From: Corythucha ciliata
Taxonomy: Eukaryota; Arthropoda; Insecta; Hemiptera; Tingidae
Reading direction: 5' to 3'
Assembly (NCBI GenBank): GCA_038030265.1
Contig: CM075940.1
Location: forward strand, 27,752,940-27,816,939
DNA: 64,000 bases
Within the stretch, counting starts at the first letter, position 1. The number at the start of each line of letters is the position of its first letter. Below the pieces are notes generated by a model. The model saw nothing but the letters and a program-made list of their open reading frames with translations. It was not told where the DNA came from and did no database searches. Made by a program: the position numbers and the translations under genes. This document shows, in pieces, positions 21,880-33,289 of this stretch.

Positions 21880-24571
21880 TTTGATCACATTTTCTTGGAT
21901 TTGGGCTCCTGTAAAAACAAACTTGGTTGGTTTGGATCTTCCAAGCACAAAGTTTGGTGGATTTTCCTGTCCGGAACTACCTGTTTAGAAGCCCACAGGA
22001 CTCCAATCCTTTGAAAATCGTAAAGACCCTGAAGAGATCGGGAGGGAGGAGAGGGGGTGTTCCGTGGAACGTGATAAATTGCAATATAACGCGTAGCATT
22101 TTTTATTTACTTGAGGTTAGCGCGTTTATACAAAAACATTGGGGAAGGCTGAGATGAAACAATATCGTCAAGGTCGTCATCTTTCCCTTTCCCTCACATT
22201 TCTCTGAGGGTCGCTGAGCTGACAGGGGTGGCGACCGATCCTATAATCCCCACCCCCACCATAAATCCGTTCCTGTTTACGCTTCTGGGTACATGCCGTC
22301 ATTTGACTAATTCCGAATGAGTTTTTCAGTGACTAAACCTAGCAAAATTGTATTTTTCATTATGATTGAAGCCCGCGATTTTTTTTTTTTTTTTTAAAGA
22401 GCCAAACCCATGAAATTTGTTATCTGAAGAGCCAAATCTGTTAGAGTGGGATTTTCGGTCACTCGACCTCAACCCCAAAAAATTGATTTTTTTCGAAGAG
22501 CCAGGCCCTTGAAAATGTCAATGTAACATTGCACGACCGAGTAGTATCGGTTGGTTTGGCAGCCAAGAGCTTCCTCACCTCCATCCCGCCTCCTCGGCTG
22601 ACTCACAGGATGAGTGCTGTTTTTTTCGGGTTATGAATGCGCACAAAAATCAACGAATCGTGAATTTTATTTTATTAATCCTATATGTGTTAAATCCAAA
22701 CTCCCTCCCCTCACCCTGCGAGGATTGGTTGGATGCATTGGAAGAAATTCCTTCATGACTTCTCGGAACCCAAGGAATTCAAATAAATCCAATGCGTCGT
22801 AGTGTAAAGCTCGAGTTATTTCAATAGGTTTATGGTGTTCAATCAAACTGGAATACGAAGGGGTAGTAAAAGGCGATAAGAGAAGAAAATATACCTCAAG
22901 AGCTGAGATGCAAGGAACAATCGTGCCGAGAAATTTCGTTCCCCTTCACTTAAAAAGCAGCAATGGCTTTCAACTTTGAAAATATGTCGGGAGGGGGGGA
23001 GAGGGAAATTTTTCAACTAATTTGCTCTCTTTAATCATCGAGTCTACAGAATACACGCGTTCTTCATGTTGTTTTCCTTCTGCGATTTCACGACTAGGGG
23101 AATGAGTCTGGCCAATAAATTCCCATTCTTCAAATTCATTTAAATTTCCACATAAAAATGTTAATAAAAGAATCATCGAATCGATGTTTTCTTATTTACC
23201 TTTTAATATTTATCCGCGGGATGACTCTCAGTCCGTAATACGAACATTTACATTAGCCAGGTCTCGAAATAGACAGTGAATAAATGAATGAAGAGAAATG
23301 CGTGGAGTTAAGAACCATCAACCACTGAGGCACACAAATTGAGACAAATATAGCACCTTTTCCAATGAATTCAACAGCGATGTTTCAAAAACTTTTTTCC
23401 ACCTTTTATATCGAAAAAAAAAAGTATTAAAAATAGAATATAATAAACGGAAGTACGGTGGAAGTGAAGAGAGGACTGAAAATTTGAATAGCAGCCTTTC
23501 TTGCCTTTTGTCTTCATTATCCTCGGAGAGGTATTTGTTAGGAATCATAAATTGAAGTGGGAATTTATTTTCCTGGCGTTGAAATCATAGGACAAAGCTT
23601 GTTCCAAGTTCTTTCGACATTTTTCAATGTCTGGATCTCGCTGTGTGCTTACTGTACCGTGGTTTTTCAGGTTGTTTATGGGGGTTTCTCCCTCAGTAAT
23701 TGTATATAAGTGGGCTTTTATTTATTTGTTGGAAACGGGAGGGGGGGGGATGGAACGCTGAGGAAAATGGAAACCGTTTTGGGTATACATTCTTCAACGT
23801 TTCAACGTTAAAAGACGTTCTGTTAATTATTATTTTAAAAAAGAACATTCTTTATATATCTTGGTCTTTTCCCCGAAAAAAATTAAAAAAGGGAGCTATT
23901 CGCAGCGAAAGTAATTATGGGAATAAATTAGAATCCATTTAATTCCACTTTGATTGAGGTAAATATTTAACACCACTTTGTAAAGTAATTTAGCCTTCAA
24001 CGCGAACTATTTAAATTTCTTCAAAACCACCAAGTAAGGGGATTTTTCCTCTTATAATCGTTTTTCTGTGAGAGAGAGTGAGTGAGTGAGGGAGGGAAAG
24101 TGAAATAGTTTCAATTCCGCGAAATTCTAGTTTCAGTGCCCAGACTGATGATTGGTTTGAGGGTTTCATTCACACTGAAGCTTATCGAATTCCTTTTAAG
24201 CATCTGATTATTCCGCTTGTGCTTACCCCTCACCATTTTCAGATTCCCCATTATTGATTTCACAGTGCTTATGGTGCTGTGTGGTGGTGGAGGGGGGGAT
24301 GTGCACTTTTTTTCGGGAAAGGCTCTGCTTCTTAAAAGTGTGTTGTGGGTTTTCATATGTTTTATAAATTAAAAAATGTGTGCGTTTGCCGTGTTCCATA
24401 AGAAGACAATCCGTATTTTTCTTCTAGTAATAATTGTCGACTAATTTCATTAAGGGCGAGGAAGAAATCGAACACAACTATTGCAACCCCCCCCCCCAAT
24501 CATCAACGTCAATATTCCCTTGTGAATTGCGGCTCCTAGGCTTGAGGCTCTAAGGGTGGGTTTATCAATCA
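21880..24571. other. Unassigned stretch
   Basis: Short repeats of AAGAGCCAAACC-like words occur near 22400-22520, G tracts near 22993 and 23740, a GAGT-rich simple repeat near 24072, and a C tract near 24487. No coding sequence is recognised. The right end is the target of the gypsy insertion. Confidence 0.4.
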
Positions 24572-24575
24572 CTGG

Positions 24576-25139
24576 TGTGACGAACAGAATCATTTACTTC
24601 CGAAATAATCTCGGAGGTAAACAAAGAGACCAGGGAAAGAGGAAAAAGGGGCGATTTAAGACAAATTTAGAGACAGTTAATTTGTGTATATTGTGAATTA
24701 CGGGATAACATTATAATACAAAAATTGGGGCCAAGACTTTTCGAATAACTATTTACATTAAATTGAAACGAGTATGAATTAACTCACCGTTAGGATTGGA
24801 GGTGTTGACGGATCGGGGAGCTCTGGTCAAGTGTGTCTTTTTACATTTTATCTCTAGGTGGGAAAAAAGGACGAGGGGAAAAAGGAAGAATAAAAAGGAG
24901 GAATAAAATTTATTAAAATTGGCTGTCAGTGAATTCGTCTTCTTCTTTCTAAACCGAAGAAAAAAAAGGGGGGGGCGTGTTCTTTCGGCAACGACAACGG
25001 GCGTTGAAAACTGCACTTTTAGAGGAAGGATTTTTGGGAGACACAGAGATCCTTTCGGCGCCGTTGTTGGACTTCACGGCAAACCTAAAGGTCCCGTAAT
25101 TGTGCTCCCATCACCTCCTCTATTGTGGCATTGGTCACA
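24576..25139 (-). repeat. 3' LTR (564 bp)
   Basis: This is nearly identical to 31008-31571. It contains an 87-codon open frame in both copies (24753-25016 here), rich in basic and aromatic residues and without a recognisable domain; I regard it as incidental. Confidence 0.93.
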
Positions 25140-25152
25140 ACTTCCCCCCTCC
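25140..25152 (-). promoter_or_regulatory. Polypurine tract for plus-strand priming
   Basis: The minus strand reads GGAGGGGGGAAGT immediately before the 3' LTR, the expected place and composition. Confidence 0.8.
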
Positions 25153-25804
25153 GCTGATTTGCGGAGCAAACGGGAGCGTGACGTGTGCGTTGCATCGCTA
25201 TATAAATTATGGGCAAGCTGTGGACGACAGTGACGGCCAAATACCAGAGTGGTTGGACATTCTGAGAATGAGGAAAGATGATGAATGTAAAAGGGATTGG
25301 GATGAAGCGGTGAGTTTTAGCAGTTTTCATTGAACTGTGGGGGGGGGGGCGTATGGTTGATTATTATACACTGCAATAGGACAGGTGGACTATGTACATA
25401 CAAAATATACATAATTAGCGGTACTTTGAAACGACGATTCGACGAGGCGTAGTGACTTTTCCGAGGTGGGTGTCGTTGCAAATGTTGCGGTCAGGAGTTG
25501 GCTTGATCACAGCGAACTATTGGGGTGAGTCGTTCAAGCGCCGGGACGAGGAGACAGGCGGAACATGACTTTGTGAAGTTCTTGAGTCGGACGTTGGGTT
25601 GGCTATGTTGTTTGCTCTTGCCAATTTCATGTTGGGGTGACATGTCATTCATCATTGGTGGACTGCAAGAGAAACGGGGAGCAGTATCGGTTCTTGGCGT
25701 GATACAATGGTTTGGTTTGAAATAGGTACCGTGTATTGGCGCCACCAACGCGCTAGCTTGGGATTGTTGCCCATTTGGCGTCCTAGCCGTTGCTCGTTGG
25801 GCGG

Positions 25805-28800
25805 CTACGATGAATTTGTTGCAGGCATGGTAGTATTTTGTTCACTTTGATAGAGCTTTAGTTGGGATACGTGAGATGACTTAACGTCGTGAGGGTTACG
25901 GGGATTTTGCAGGGTGTAGGATACGGGTGAGTTAACTTTGATGATTTTATACGGGGTCGAATATTTATAACTTAACTTCTTTGCTATGTGCTTTATTTTA
26001 CTGGACAAAATATAATTTTTAAGAGGACGAGGTCACCTACTTGAAAGGTGACGGGGGAGTGTGTTTTGTTATACTGCCGGGCAAGTTTCGTATGGGCAGT
26101 AAGCAGATTTTGGTAGGCTTGGGTTAACATTTCTTGGTAAGTTTTGGTGTTTGAGGACATTTCAGGGAGATCTATGTCCCATTGTAAATGGAGTGGAGAT
26201 AGGGGTTGGCGTCCTAGAAATAATTGGGAAGGACTGAATCCAGTGTAGGAATTTGATACGGAGTTAAGGGTCAATTGGACTGAATGGAGGCGAGTGTCCC
26301 AATCACGTTGATTTTCTGCTTGATAGGTTATCAGGGAGGTTTTAAGGGTACGAAGTTGGCGTTCAGCGAGGGATGCGTTAGGATAATAGCGGATCATGTA
26401 GAGGGGTTTGATGCCACGGGTGAATGAAAATTGGCGGTAGGCTTGGGATCGAAAAATGCTCGCGCGATCGGAGCACAGGATTGAACAATATCCAAAATAC
26501 TTGAAAAAAGATGAATCAAGAACTTTTATGATTTCTGATGATGTGGCGGAACGTAGGGGAAATACTAAGGTATAACGGGAAAATGAATCAACCAAAATTA
26601 GAATGTACTGGTGGCCTGATCGGGATCGTGGAAGGGGACCTGCAGTGTCGATGAAAATTTTCTCCATGGGGTACTGGGAAATAGTGGAGGAGAGTTCACC
26701 GGCGGGACGGCGTTGTATTGGTTTAGATCTTTGGCAGGGAAGGCACTCATTAATACGTTTCGTGACGTAGGATCGGGCGTTTGGCCAATGGAAGATGGAT
26801 TGGATGGACTGGGTGGTTTGAGCAATGCCTAAATGACAACCAAATTCACTTTCATGAAAGTATTTAAAAATAACGTCATATAAAGATGATGGAACGACAA
26901 TTTTGGGTTTGGATGACGAAGATGGGACATGGACTAGTTTATGATTGGTTATCTTATATGGTCCAGAATTGGTTTTATTTTGGATGTCGCGAATGATTGG
27001 GGCAAGGGAGGGATCATTCGTCTGATGGGTCCAAATGTCGGTGAAAATTTCTGGGAACTGACCAAGGACAGTGAGACTATCGCGGTATACTTCTTTCGAG
27101 GTGGGGGCAGAAATGAGACAAAGGGATGGTTCTGGAGTATTGTCGTACGCGTCTGGTGGATCAATAGGATTTCGACTGAGGTAATCAGCAATAGAATTCT
27201 TTTTCCCAGGGAGATGGTGGGGGGTGTACCGAAAATTCATGAGTTTAAGCATCGTACGAAGAATGCGGGGCTTTGTCTTAGCGGACGTGGACATGAATGT
27301 TAGGGCCGAATTATCAGTATATAGGTCGAAATGACGATCATCTAAATATGTTTGAAATTTGAGCATTCCAAATTGGATAGCAAGAAGCTCTTGCTCATAA
27401 ACTGAGTAACGAGTTTCACGGTCGTTGAACTTTTTACTTGCATAGGCAATGGGAGTGAACTTATCTTCGCCATGGCTCTGGGTTAGGACTGCAGACATTC
27501 CGAGTTTGGATGCGTCCGTGAAGAGGGCGAATTTTAGAGTGAAATCAGGAAGTGAAAGAAGGGGCGGTGATGTTAATCTTTGGCGGATTTCTTGCCATGA
27601 ATTTTCACAAGTTTGGGACCAATGGAAGGGAACGTTCTTCTTTTTTAAATGGTTGAGAGGGGCGGCAAGAGTTGCGAGATCGGGAATGAAACGGGCAAAA
27701 AATTGAATAGCTCCTAGAAAACTGGAAACATGGTGGAGGGTGGTTGGACGAGGAATATCAAGCAGGGCTTTTGTGCGGTCTTTGGAAATATGTATGTGGC
27801 CGCGGGAGATGATGTGACCTAAATATGACACTTCTGTTTGGGCGAAGCTAATTTTAGAGGGATTTACTGTGAGACGGGCTGAACGAAGGCGTTGGAGGAC
27901 TAAATGGACGTGGTGGAGGTGTTCTTTTTTGGAAGGGGAATAAATCAATACGTCATCTAAATAATTGAACACAAATTTGTATTTAAAGTCACCCAAAACT
28001 TCGTCCATGAGGGACGAAAGGAGTTGTCCTCCAGTCGCAAGACCGAAAGGAATGGCCGTATAACAATAAGTGCCGAATGGCGTCGAGAAGGCAGTGTATC
28101 GTTTGGACTCGGGGTGAAGAGGGATTTGGTGGTATGCCTTGCTCAAATCAAGTATGGTGAAAAACTGGGCATTTTGGAGATGAAGGAAGACATCGTCTAT
28201 GGTGGGAAGAGGGTAATCGACAAATTGGATGTTCTGATTTACTGTTCGATAATCACAAACCAGTCTCCATTTTGGGCGGAGGGAGTCGTCGGTGGGTTTT
28301 TTGACTAAAAAACAGGGAGATGCGAACGGGGCTTGACATCGTTCAATGATGCCGTCGGTAAGGAGTTCATCTATGTGAGTTTTCAGGATTTTTAATTTAT
28401 CGGGATTTAAATGGTATGTTTTGGTAGTTCGGGGCTAGTTGGGATTTGACTTTAATAGGATTTCATACTGGGTTCGATTTGTGCGACCTAGGTGGTTGGT
28501 GAGAACATCAGGATATTTTTGGACGAAATAATTCAGGAGTTCTGGGTCAGCTGGGTATTTATTTTGGGCGTCTACTGAGAATACGGGTGAGTTTTGACTA
28601 ATATTGGAGAGTCTTCTGCTTTGTTGGGCAGGGGTTAGAAATTTGAATTTTTTACGCTTGCTGTAATCGAAATAAAAGTAATTACTCGGGAAATTTAAAA
28701 TAATGCGGGAGTTCACGATGAAATCGGTGCCTAAAATGACATCGCAACTTAATTCGGGGATGAGGAAAAAGGTGTGAGTAAAAGTCTTCCCGGCTAGATT

Positions 28801-29067
28801 TAAGGTCAGAAGAACTGATTGGGAGATATTGACGAAGGATGAGTCAGCGAGTTGAGCAGGGAATGAGGGGGTTAATTTTTTCGGGCACAGAGCTGGGAAA
28901 TGCTTTTTCAAAAAGGCAGAATTGATGAAACTTCGTGTCGCACCAGAGTCTAGAAGGGCAAGAGCTTTGTGCTTCTTGGCTATGCGGACGAGGACTTTGC
29001 TTGAAATGGTGGGATTTATGCGACAAAGTGAGGGCAAAGTTGGACGCTCTGTGTCCTTGGAAACTAG
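25805..29067 (-). pseudogene. pol: Gypsy pol polyprotein (PR-RT-RNaseH-IN), lightly damaged
   Basis: The frame opens at the shift site (29067). Protease: ALLDSGATRSFIN and VILGTDFI (about 28960-28710). RT: ASPCFLVKKP, then LDLSKAYHQIPL, and the catalytic block VFNYLDDVLIYS (about 27975-27940). RNase H: FALFTDASKLGMSAV, YEQELLAIQF and DLYTDNSALTFM supply the acidic residues. Integrase: a His/Cys zinc region ending ECLPCQ, then the D-D-E residues in FIDTAGPLPRS, CSDRASIFRS and AERQLRTLK, and a C-terminal VGDLVLLK module. One in-frame TAG sits at 28435-28437, just before RT. A one-base indel near 26016-26020 moves the last 60 or so residues (25805-26008) to another frame. Without these two lesions the frame would be continuous over about 1,090 codons. 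Confidence 0.92.
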
Positions 29068-29075
29068 TTTTTTTT
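29064..29075 (-). promoter_or_regulatory. Putative -1 ribosomal frameshift site between gag and pol
   Basis: The minus strand reads A8 then CTAG. In the gag frame this is A-AAA-AAC followed at once by TAG, a classic slippery heptamer. Slipping back one base continues directly into the pol frame (CTA GTT TCC). Gag-pol -1 shifting is usual in gypsy-type elements; use of this particular site is inferred. Confidence 0.75.
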
Positions 29076-29325
29076 ATTTGAGCGGGGCTGCTTTCCATTC
29101 GGGGCCTTAGGAGGAAGTGTTTTTGAATTTTTTGGTGATCTAGGGTCATATTGGTTGTACGACTGTTGTGATTGTCGTGAGTGGTGGGCGGGGGGTGAAT
29201 TTGACCGGTTACTGTTAAAATGGTTATTTCTGGACGGGGAGATAGATTGGGATTGAACACAGGATACAGATTGTGTGGAATATTTATTAGGCCGCTGGGG
29301 CTTGTGCTTCGAAGAAAAGGTTGCA

Positions 29326-30657
29326 CTAGTGTTGGGGGGGGGGGGTTGCTCTTGAGTGTGAAGCGTGGGCTGGAGGGTGATATTCTCGGTCGAAAAGCGA
29401 GGGGGGTTTGGTGTAATTTTGGTAGGTACAGGAGGCTGAATTTGAATTAGTATAGTGAGGACTTAGAGACCCATGGCGGTAGTGGTCTGAACGAGCATTT
29501 TGTATTGGGAAGGGTCGAAAGTTTGTATTATACCTTGCTTTGTAGGGCACTGTGGAATAATTGAGTTCCAGGCTCTCTATTTGGGAGACGAAATTTTCGA
29601 GGGATACAAAATCAATGGGCGGAGGAATATGGAAATAATTTGACTTTGTTGTGAGATTGGCCTGGTGGAGAATGATTTCGATTATTTCTTGCTCAGAGTG
29701 TGTTTCTAATATGGCAGCAATATTTTTAATATTTTGTGCGAAGGTCCGGAACGGTTCGAATTTATGCTGTTGTCGGAACAGATATTTCATTTGGATTTGT
29801 ATTTTATTTTTCGTATTAATTAATTCTGAAAAGAAACTGTCTCTAATCGATTTGAAGGTGAGCTGGGGAGTAGTAAAAATAATACGCTTTAGGAATTCAG
29901 ATTTTTGCAGAATGGCGAGGTTCCTCATGGCTGACGGAAAATATTGCTGGGCCAGGCTTTCTAATTCTTGTATGGAAAGGAGGAATTCAGTTACCGAATC
30001 AAGATTAGACGTGTACAATTTTTTTATTTCTTCAATGGCCGTGAGGAGAAATTTTGGTAATTTTGAGGTATAATCAATGTGGGACGCTGAAGGTGAAATT
30101 TCTTGGGTACTTGGTTGAAGGGGTTCATCACTCGAAGGAAGAAGTTCCGTTGGTTGGATGGGGGGCGGTGTTTGGACTGTTGGATCGGGAAGTTGGGCAT
30201 TACTGGGGCCGGTAGGGTCTACTTCTCGTGATACAGTTGGTGATAAACCTGTTTGGTGCATTAGCACTTGTAACATTTGGGAATTTTGATTTTGTATTGC
30301 CAAGATCTGCTCTGTATGGGTTTTTATTGTTTCTTGAATCGATTGATGACACTCTAATAACCTGTTGACCTGAAGTGCCTGCTGGGACATTAATGTCTTT
30401 TGTTCATCTTGGGTATCGGTTATTTTTTTCATTTGGGTGTAGAGAAAATTTACCGATCGATTGACTTTATTTATCGGGTCTTCACAACAAATATTTTTAA
30501 ATTTGACCTTCCTTTCTTGATTTAATTTTTTGAAATTTATCAGGGTGATGTTGGAATGGATTTCACATCGGGCTTCGTTACATTCGGAACAGATAATAGC
30601 GTTGGATAGGGGGGTGGTGGAGCTGCACTCAGCACACTGGAAACTATCCTTTGACAT
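29326..30657 (-). CDS. gag: Gypsy Gag with N-terminal zinc-finger-like motif (interrupted at a C tract)
   Basis: The 443-residue frame starts at ATG 30655-30657. Residues 8-34 hold CAECSSTTPLSNAIICSEC followed by a further C and H (C-x2-C-x12-C-x2-C-x4-C-x2-H), a PHD/B-box-like arrangement that is unusual for Gag. A helical, coiled-coil-prone segment follows (about residues 65-140), then a proline-rich linker (about 145-195) and a capsid-like helical region (about 200-370). No CCHC knuckle is seen. The frame stops at 29326-29328 because of a C12 run (29334-29345 as G on the plus strand). One fewer C would keep Gag open, through a basic S/N/P-rich tail, to the TAG at 29064-29066 next to the shift site. 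So the true Gag is probably about 90 residues longer. Confidence 0.85.
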   Translation of the reverse strand: MSKDSFQCAECSSTTPLSNAIICSECNEARCEIHSNITLINFKKLNQERKVKFKNICCEDPINKVNRSVNFLYTQMKKITDTQDEQKTLMSQQALQVNRLLECHQSIQETIKTHTEQILAIQNQNSQMLQVLMHQTGLSPTVSREVDPTGPSNAQLPDPTVQTPPPIQPTELLPSSDEPLQPSTQEISPSASHIDYTSKLPKFLLTAIEEIKKLYTSNLDSVTEFLLSIQELESLAQQYFPSAMRNLAILQKSEFLKRIIFTTPQLTFKSIRDSFFSELINTKNKIQIQMKYLFRQQHKFEPFRTFAQNIKNIAAILETHSEQEIIEIILHQANLTTKSNYFHIPPPIDFVSLENFVSQIESLELNYSTVPYKARYNTNFRPFPIQNARSDHYRHGSLSPHYTNSNSASCTYQNYTKPPSLFDREYHPPAHASHSRATPPPQH

Positions 30658-30989
30658 TTTTTTGTGGAGGGGATTGATTGACGGTGTAAAGAAAGAAAGG
30701 AGAATGAAGGAATATGAAATGCGCGGATGGGTGGCGGGGTGAGGGTTTTAAGCAAATAGGTGAATCTAAATTAGGAATTTCGCGAGCGTTGTGACGTGCT
30801 GAGTAATGGATAAAAAAATAAAAAGGAGAGAAAAGAGATAATTTTATTTTTATTTTATTTTTTTACTCGGACGAGGTACGGGGAGGGGGTCTCAAGTAAG
30901 AGGAATCCAACTAATTTGGAGAATGGGTGTGAACCGTATGAGGGTTCTTTTGTTAAACTGGGAGCGATTTAACGGAGGATTTACAATTT

Positions 30990-31000
30990 CGACTGCGCCA
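30990..31000 (-). promoter_or_regulatory. Primer binding site, tRNA-Ser type
   Basis: The minus strand has TGGCGCAGTCG, complementary to the 3' end (CGACTGCG plus CCA) of a common insect tRNA-Ser. It lies 7 nt downstream of the 5' LTR. Drosophila 17.6/297-group elements also use tRNA-Ser. Confidence 0.8.
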
Positions 31001-31007
31001 TTGATTC

Positions 31008-31571
31008 TGTGACGAACAGAATCATTTACTTCCGAAATAATCTCGGAGGTAAACAAAGAGACCAGGGAAAGAGGAAAAAGGGGCGATTTAGGACAAATTT
31101 AGAGACAGTTAATTTGTGTATATTCTGAATTACGGGATAACATTATAATACAAAAATTGGGGCCAAGACTTTTCGAATAACTATTTACATTAAATTGAAA
31201 CGAGTATGAATTAACTCACCGTTAGGATTGGAGGTGTTGACGGATCGGGGAGCTCTGGTCAAGTGTGTCTTTTTACATTTTATCTCTAGGTGGGAAAAAA
31301 GGACGAGGGGAAAAAGGAAGAATAAAAAGGAGGAATAAAATTTATTAAAATTGGCTGTCAGCGAATTCGTCTTCTTCTTTCTAAACCGAAGAAAAAAAAG
31401 GGGGGGGCGTGTTCTTTCGGCAACGACAACGGGCGTTGAAAACTGCACTTTTAGAGGAAGGATTTTTGGGAGACACAGAGATCCTTTCGGCGCCGTTGTT
31501 GGACTTCACGGCAAACCTAAAGGTCCCGTAATTGTGCTCCCATCACCTCCTCTATTGTGGCATTGGTCACA
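31008..31571 (-). repeat. 5' LTR (564 bp)
   Basis: This copy would carry the promoter for the minus-strand transcript. Differences from the 3' LTR noted by eye are near 31089, 31125 and 31362. Confidence 0.93.
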
Positions 31572-31575
31572 CTGG

Positions 31576-32504
31576 ATATCTCATGGAATAGCTATCGCTC
31601 GAATAACTTTACATTATTGTTTACAAAAAGGCCCATAGCAACCATACTTATCCCAGCTTTGTCTGTAGAATAAGTGCATTGATAAACGCACCCTTAAACA
31701 ATCTCCAATTATGCAGCTCTAGGCTAAAAGGCCATTCAGATGTAATGTGAAAAAAAAAAATAAAAACCATGCTTTCATTTTCTCTTCAATATTCGTAATT
31801 TGTTCATTTTTAAAAGGGATTTGATTTTGTTCACCCCCGCCCCGCCCAATCAGGCTCCTTTTTTCCCATCAAATCGAGTCCATATTTATTGAAGCCCCTC
31901 GGGCACCGTTGTACTTTTTGACAGCATTTTTATCGGGAATCATCCCTAATGAGCTCACGGAGCTTTTTGAACTCACACTGTAGTCTCCTGCAGGCTGAAA
32001 AGCCTGAAGGGGGTTTTCCCTTTTTTTTCCCCCAGCTTTTTTTTTTATTCCTGTTTTATGCAGTGCAGAGCTAGCTGGCTATAGCTTCATATTTTATACT
32101 GATGGAGAATTTCCAGGGAATACCGTTGTACCTTTGAGCGTTAAAAAACAAAAAAAAAAAGGCGAAGAGAATGATCATAGCTCACCAATTAGTCGGTAAA
32201 ATTTGTAAGGGGCTGCAGGATATCGGTAAATATGAACGATAATTGACTGACACAGTTAACAAAGCTAGGGATACAATTAGGAGGTGCGTTAATTGAATTT
32301 ACACCCCGCCTCCTTCTGGCGGGGAACTGAGCTGGCAAATTTATAGATTTACAAGACAAGTGAAACAGAATAATTGATGTAAAAACGATAGCAGTATCTT
32401 TCGACCCAGGATTTTTAAGAGAGAAGACGCACTTTAGAGCCATTGATGCGGTTCGCCACGTGTGTTAAGAGAATCAAGTGCAGCACTTACAGTTCAGGTG
32501 ACAA
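31576..32504. other. Unassigned stretch
   Basis: The DNA is AT-rich and interrupted by a T-rich run at about 32020-32050 and by A runs near 31750 and 32150. A short hairpin-like word, CAGGCTGAAAAGCCTG, lies at about 31991. No coding sequence is recognised. Confidence 0.4.
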
Positions 32505-32775
32505 GGTTTTTTGGTTGAGGCTTCACAATGGTTGGTATTTATCGTTGGAACTATGGTGTTGTCGTTTGGAGCTTTGATGTGGTTGTGGGCCTGGCCGTGG
32601 TTGGGCCATAGATTGTGGATGGAACTTTGTTGTGACTGGTTGCATGGTTTGGAGCATTGCTGCGGTTTGGAGTTTCGATGTGTTTTGGTGCTTTGCTAGG
32701 GTTTAGAGCTTTGGGGCTTTGCTGTGCTTGGAGCTACACTGTGATTTGGAGATTTGCTGAGGTTTTGAACTGATT
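32505..32775 (+). repeat. T5 array, copy 2
   Basis: Diverged tandem words such as GGTTTGGAGCTTTGCTGTG have a period of about 18-20 bp and match 9505-9740 in kind and orientation. Confidence 0.65.
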
Positions 32776-32839
32776 CGCAGGAACTATTGATAAAATGTGC
32801 TCAAGAAGAAAGAAAAAATTTGCAGGCCAAAAAAGAGGA

Positions 32840-33270
32840 AAAACTGACGATAACGAGATCGTATGTGACTGAATTTGAAAACAAGCCGATTCGCGGCATC
32901 ATGAGGCAACTCAGTCGTCGATCACGACTAAAAATGAGAAGTGCGAAAGGCTTCTTCGCGCTTTTTCTCTTAAGCCGTTAAAAGAGAGAAAAAACGACAA
33001 CTCATGGTTAAAATTGATTGAAAAAAAAAAAATGCGATCAATGCGATCAAAAGATGCGATCATTCGTGGCTCAAAATGAGAAAAACGCTAATTTGCTACT
33101 GAAGCCGCAGATAAAGTTGAGACAAAAACGCATCTCGGATGAAATTGAGAATAGGCGATGCTTTAGTGAGTAAAATTGTACATAAGTGTTAATTCATTGG
33201 TAAAATGTGAGAAGAAAAGCTTATTCGGTGCTAATTTAAGAAATAGTGCTAATTCGAGAAAACTGTCTAT
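32840..33270 (-). repeat. T1 array, reverse
   Basis: Units carry AAAATGAGAAAAACGCTAAT-like words, the reverse of T1. The array runs directly into the reverse T3 array at about 33290. Confidence 0.65.
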
Positions 33271-33289
33271 AATTCACCCATGGCCGTCT

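Larger units (their letters stand above)
24576..31571 (-). mobile_element. Structurally complete young Ty3/gypsy retrotransposon (7.0 kb)
   Basis: Two 564-bp LTRs (24576-25139 and 31008-31571) end in TGTGAC and GTCACA and differ at about three positions by eye. The host duplication CTGG flanks the element at 24572-24575 and 31572-31575. Transcribed from the right, it has a tRNA-Ser-type primer site, gag, a -1 shift site, pol in the order protease, RT, RNase H, integrase, and a polypurine tract before the 3' LTR. I see no env frame in 25153-25800. The lesions are few: a C-tract indel in gag, one nonsense codon in pol and one indel near the integrase end. This is the youngest large element in the window. 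Confidence 0.93.

Noticed and set aside
24753..25016. An 87-residue protein encoded in both LTRs
   Set aside because: The frame is conserved only because the LTRs are nearly identical; it has no recognisable domain and a biased composition.
25153..25800. env gene between pol and the 3' LTR
   Set aside because: The longest frame (25491-25748 minus) has no signal peptide, transmembrane segment or cleavage motif.
26941..27303. 120-residue plus-strand protein
   Set aside because: It is an antisense shadow of the pol frame of the gypsy element.
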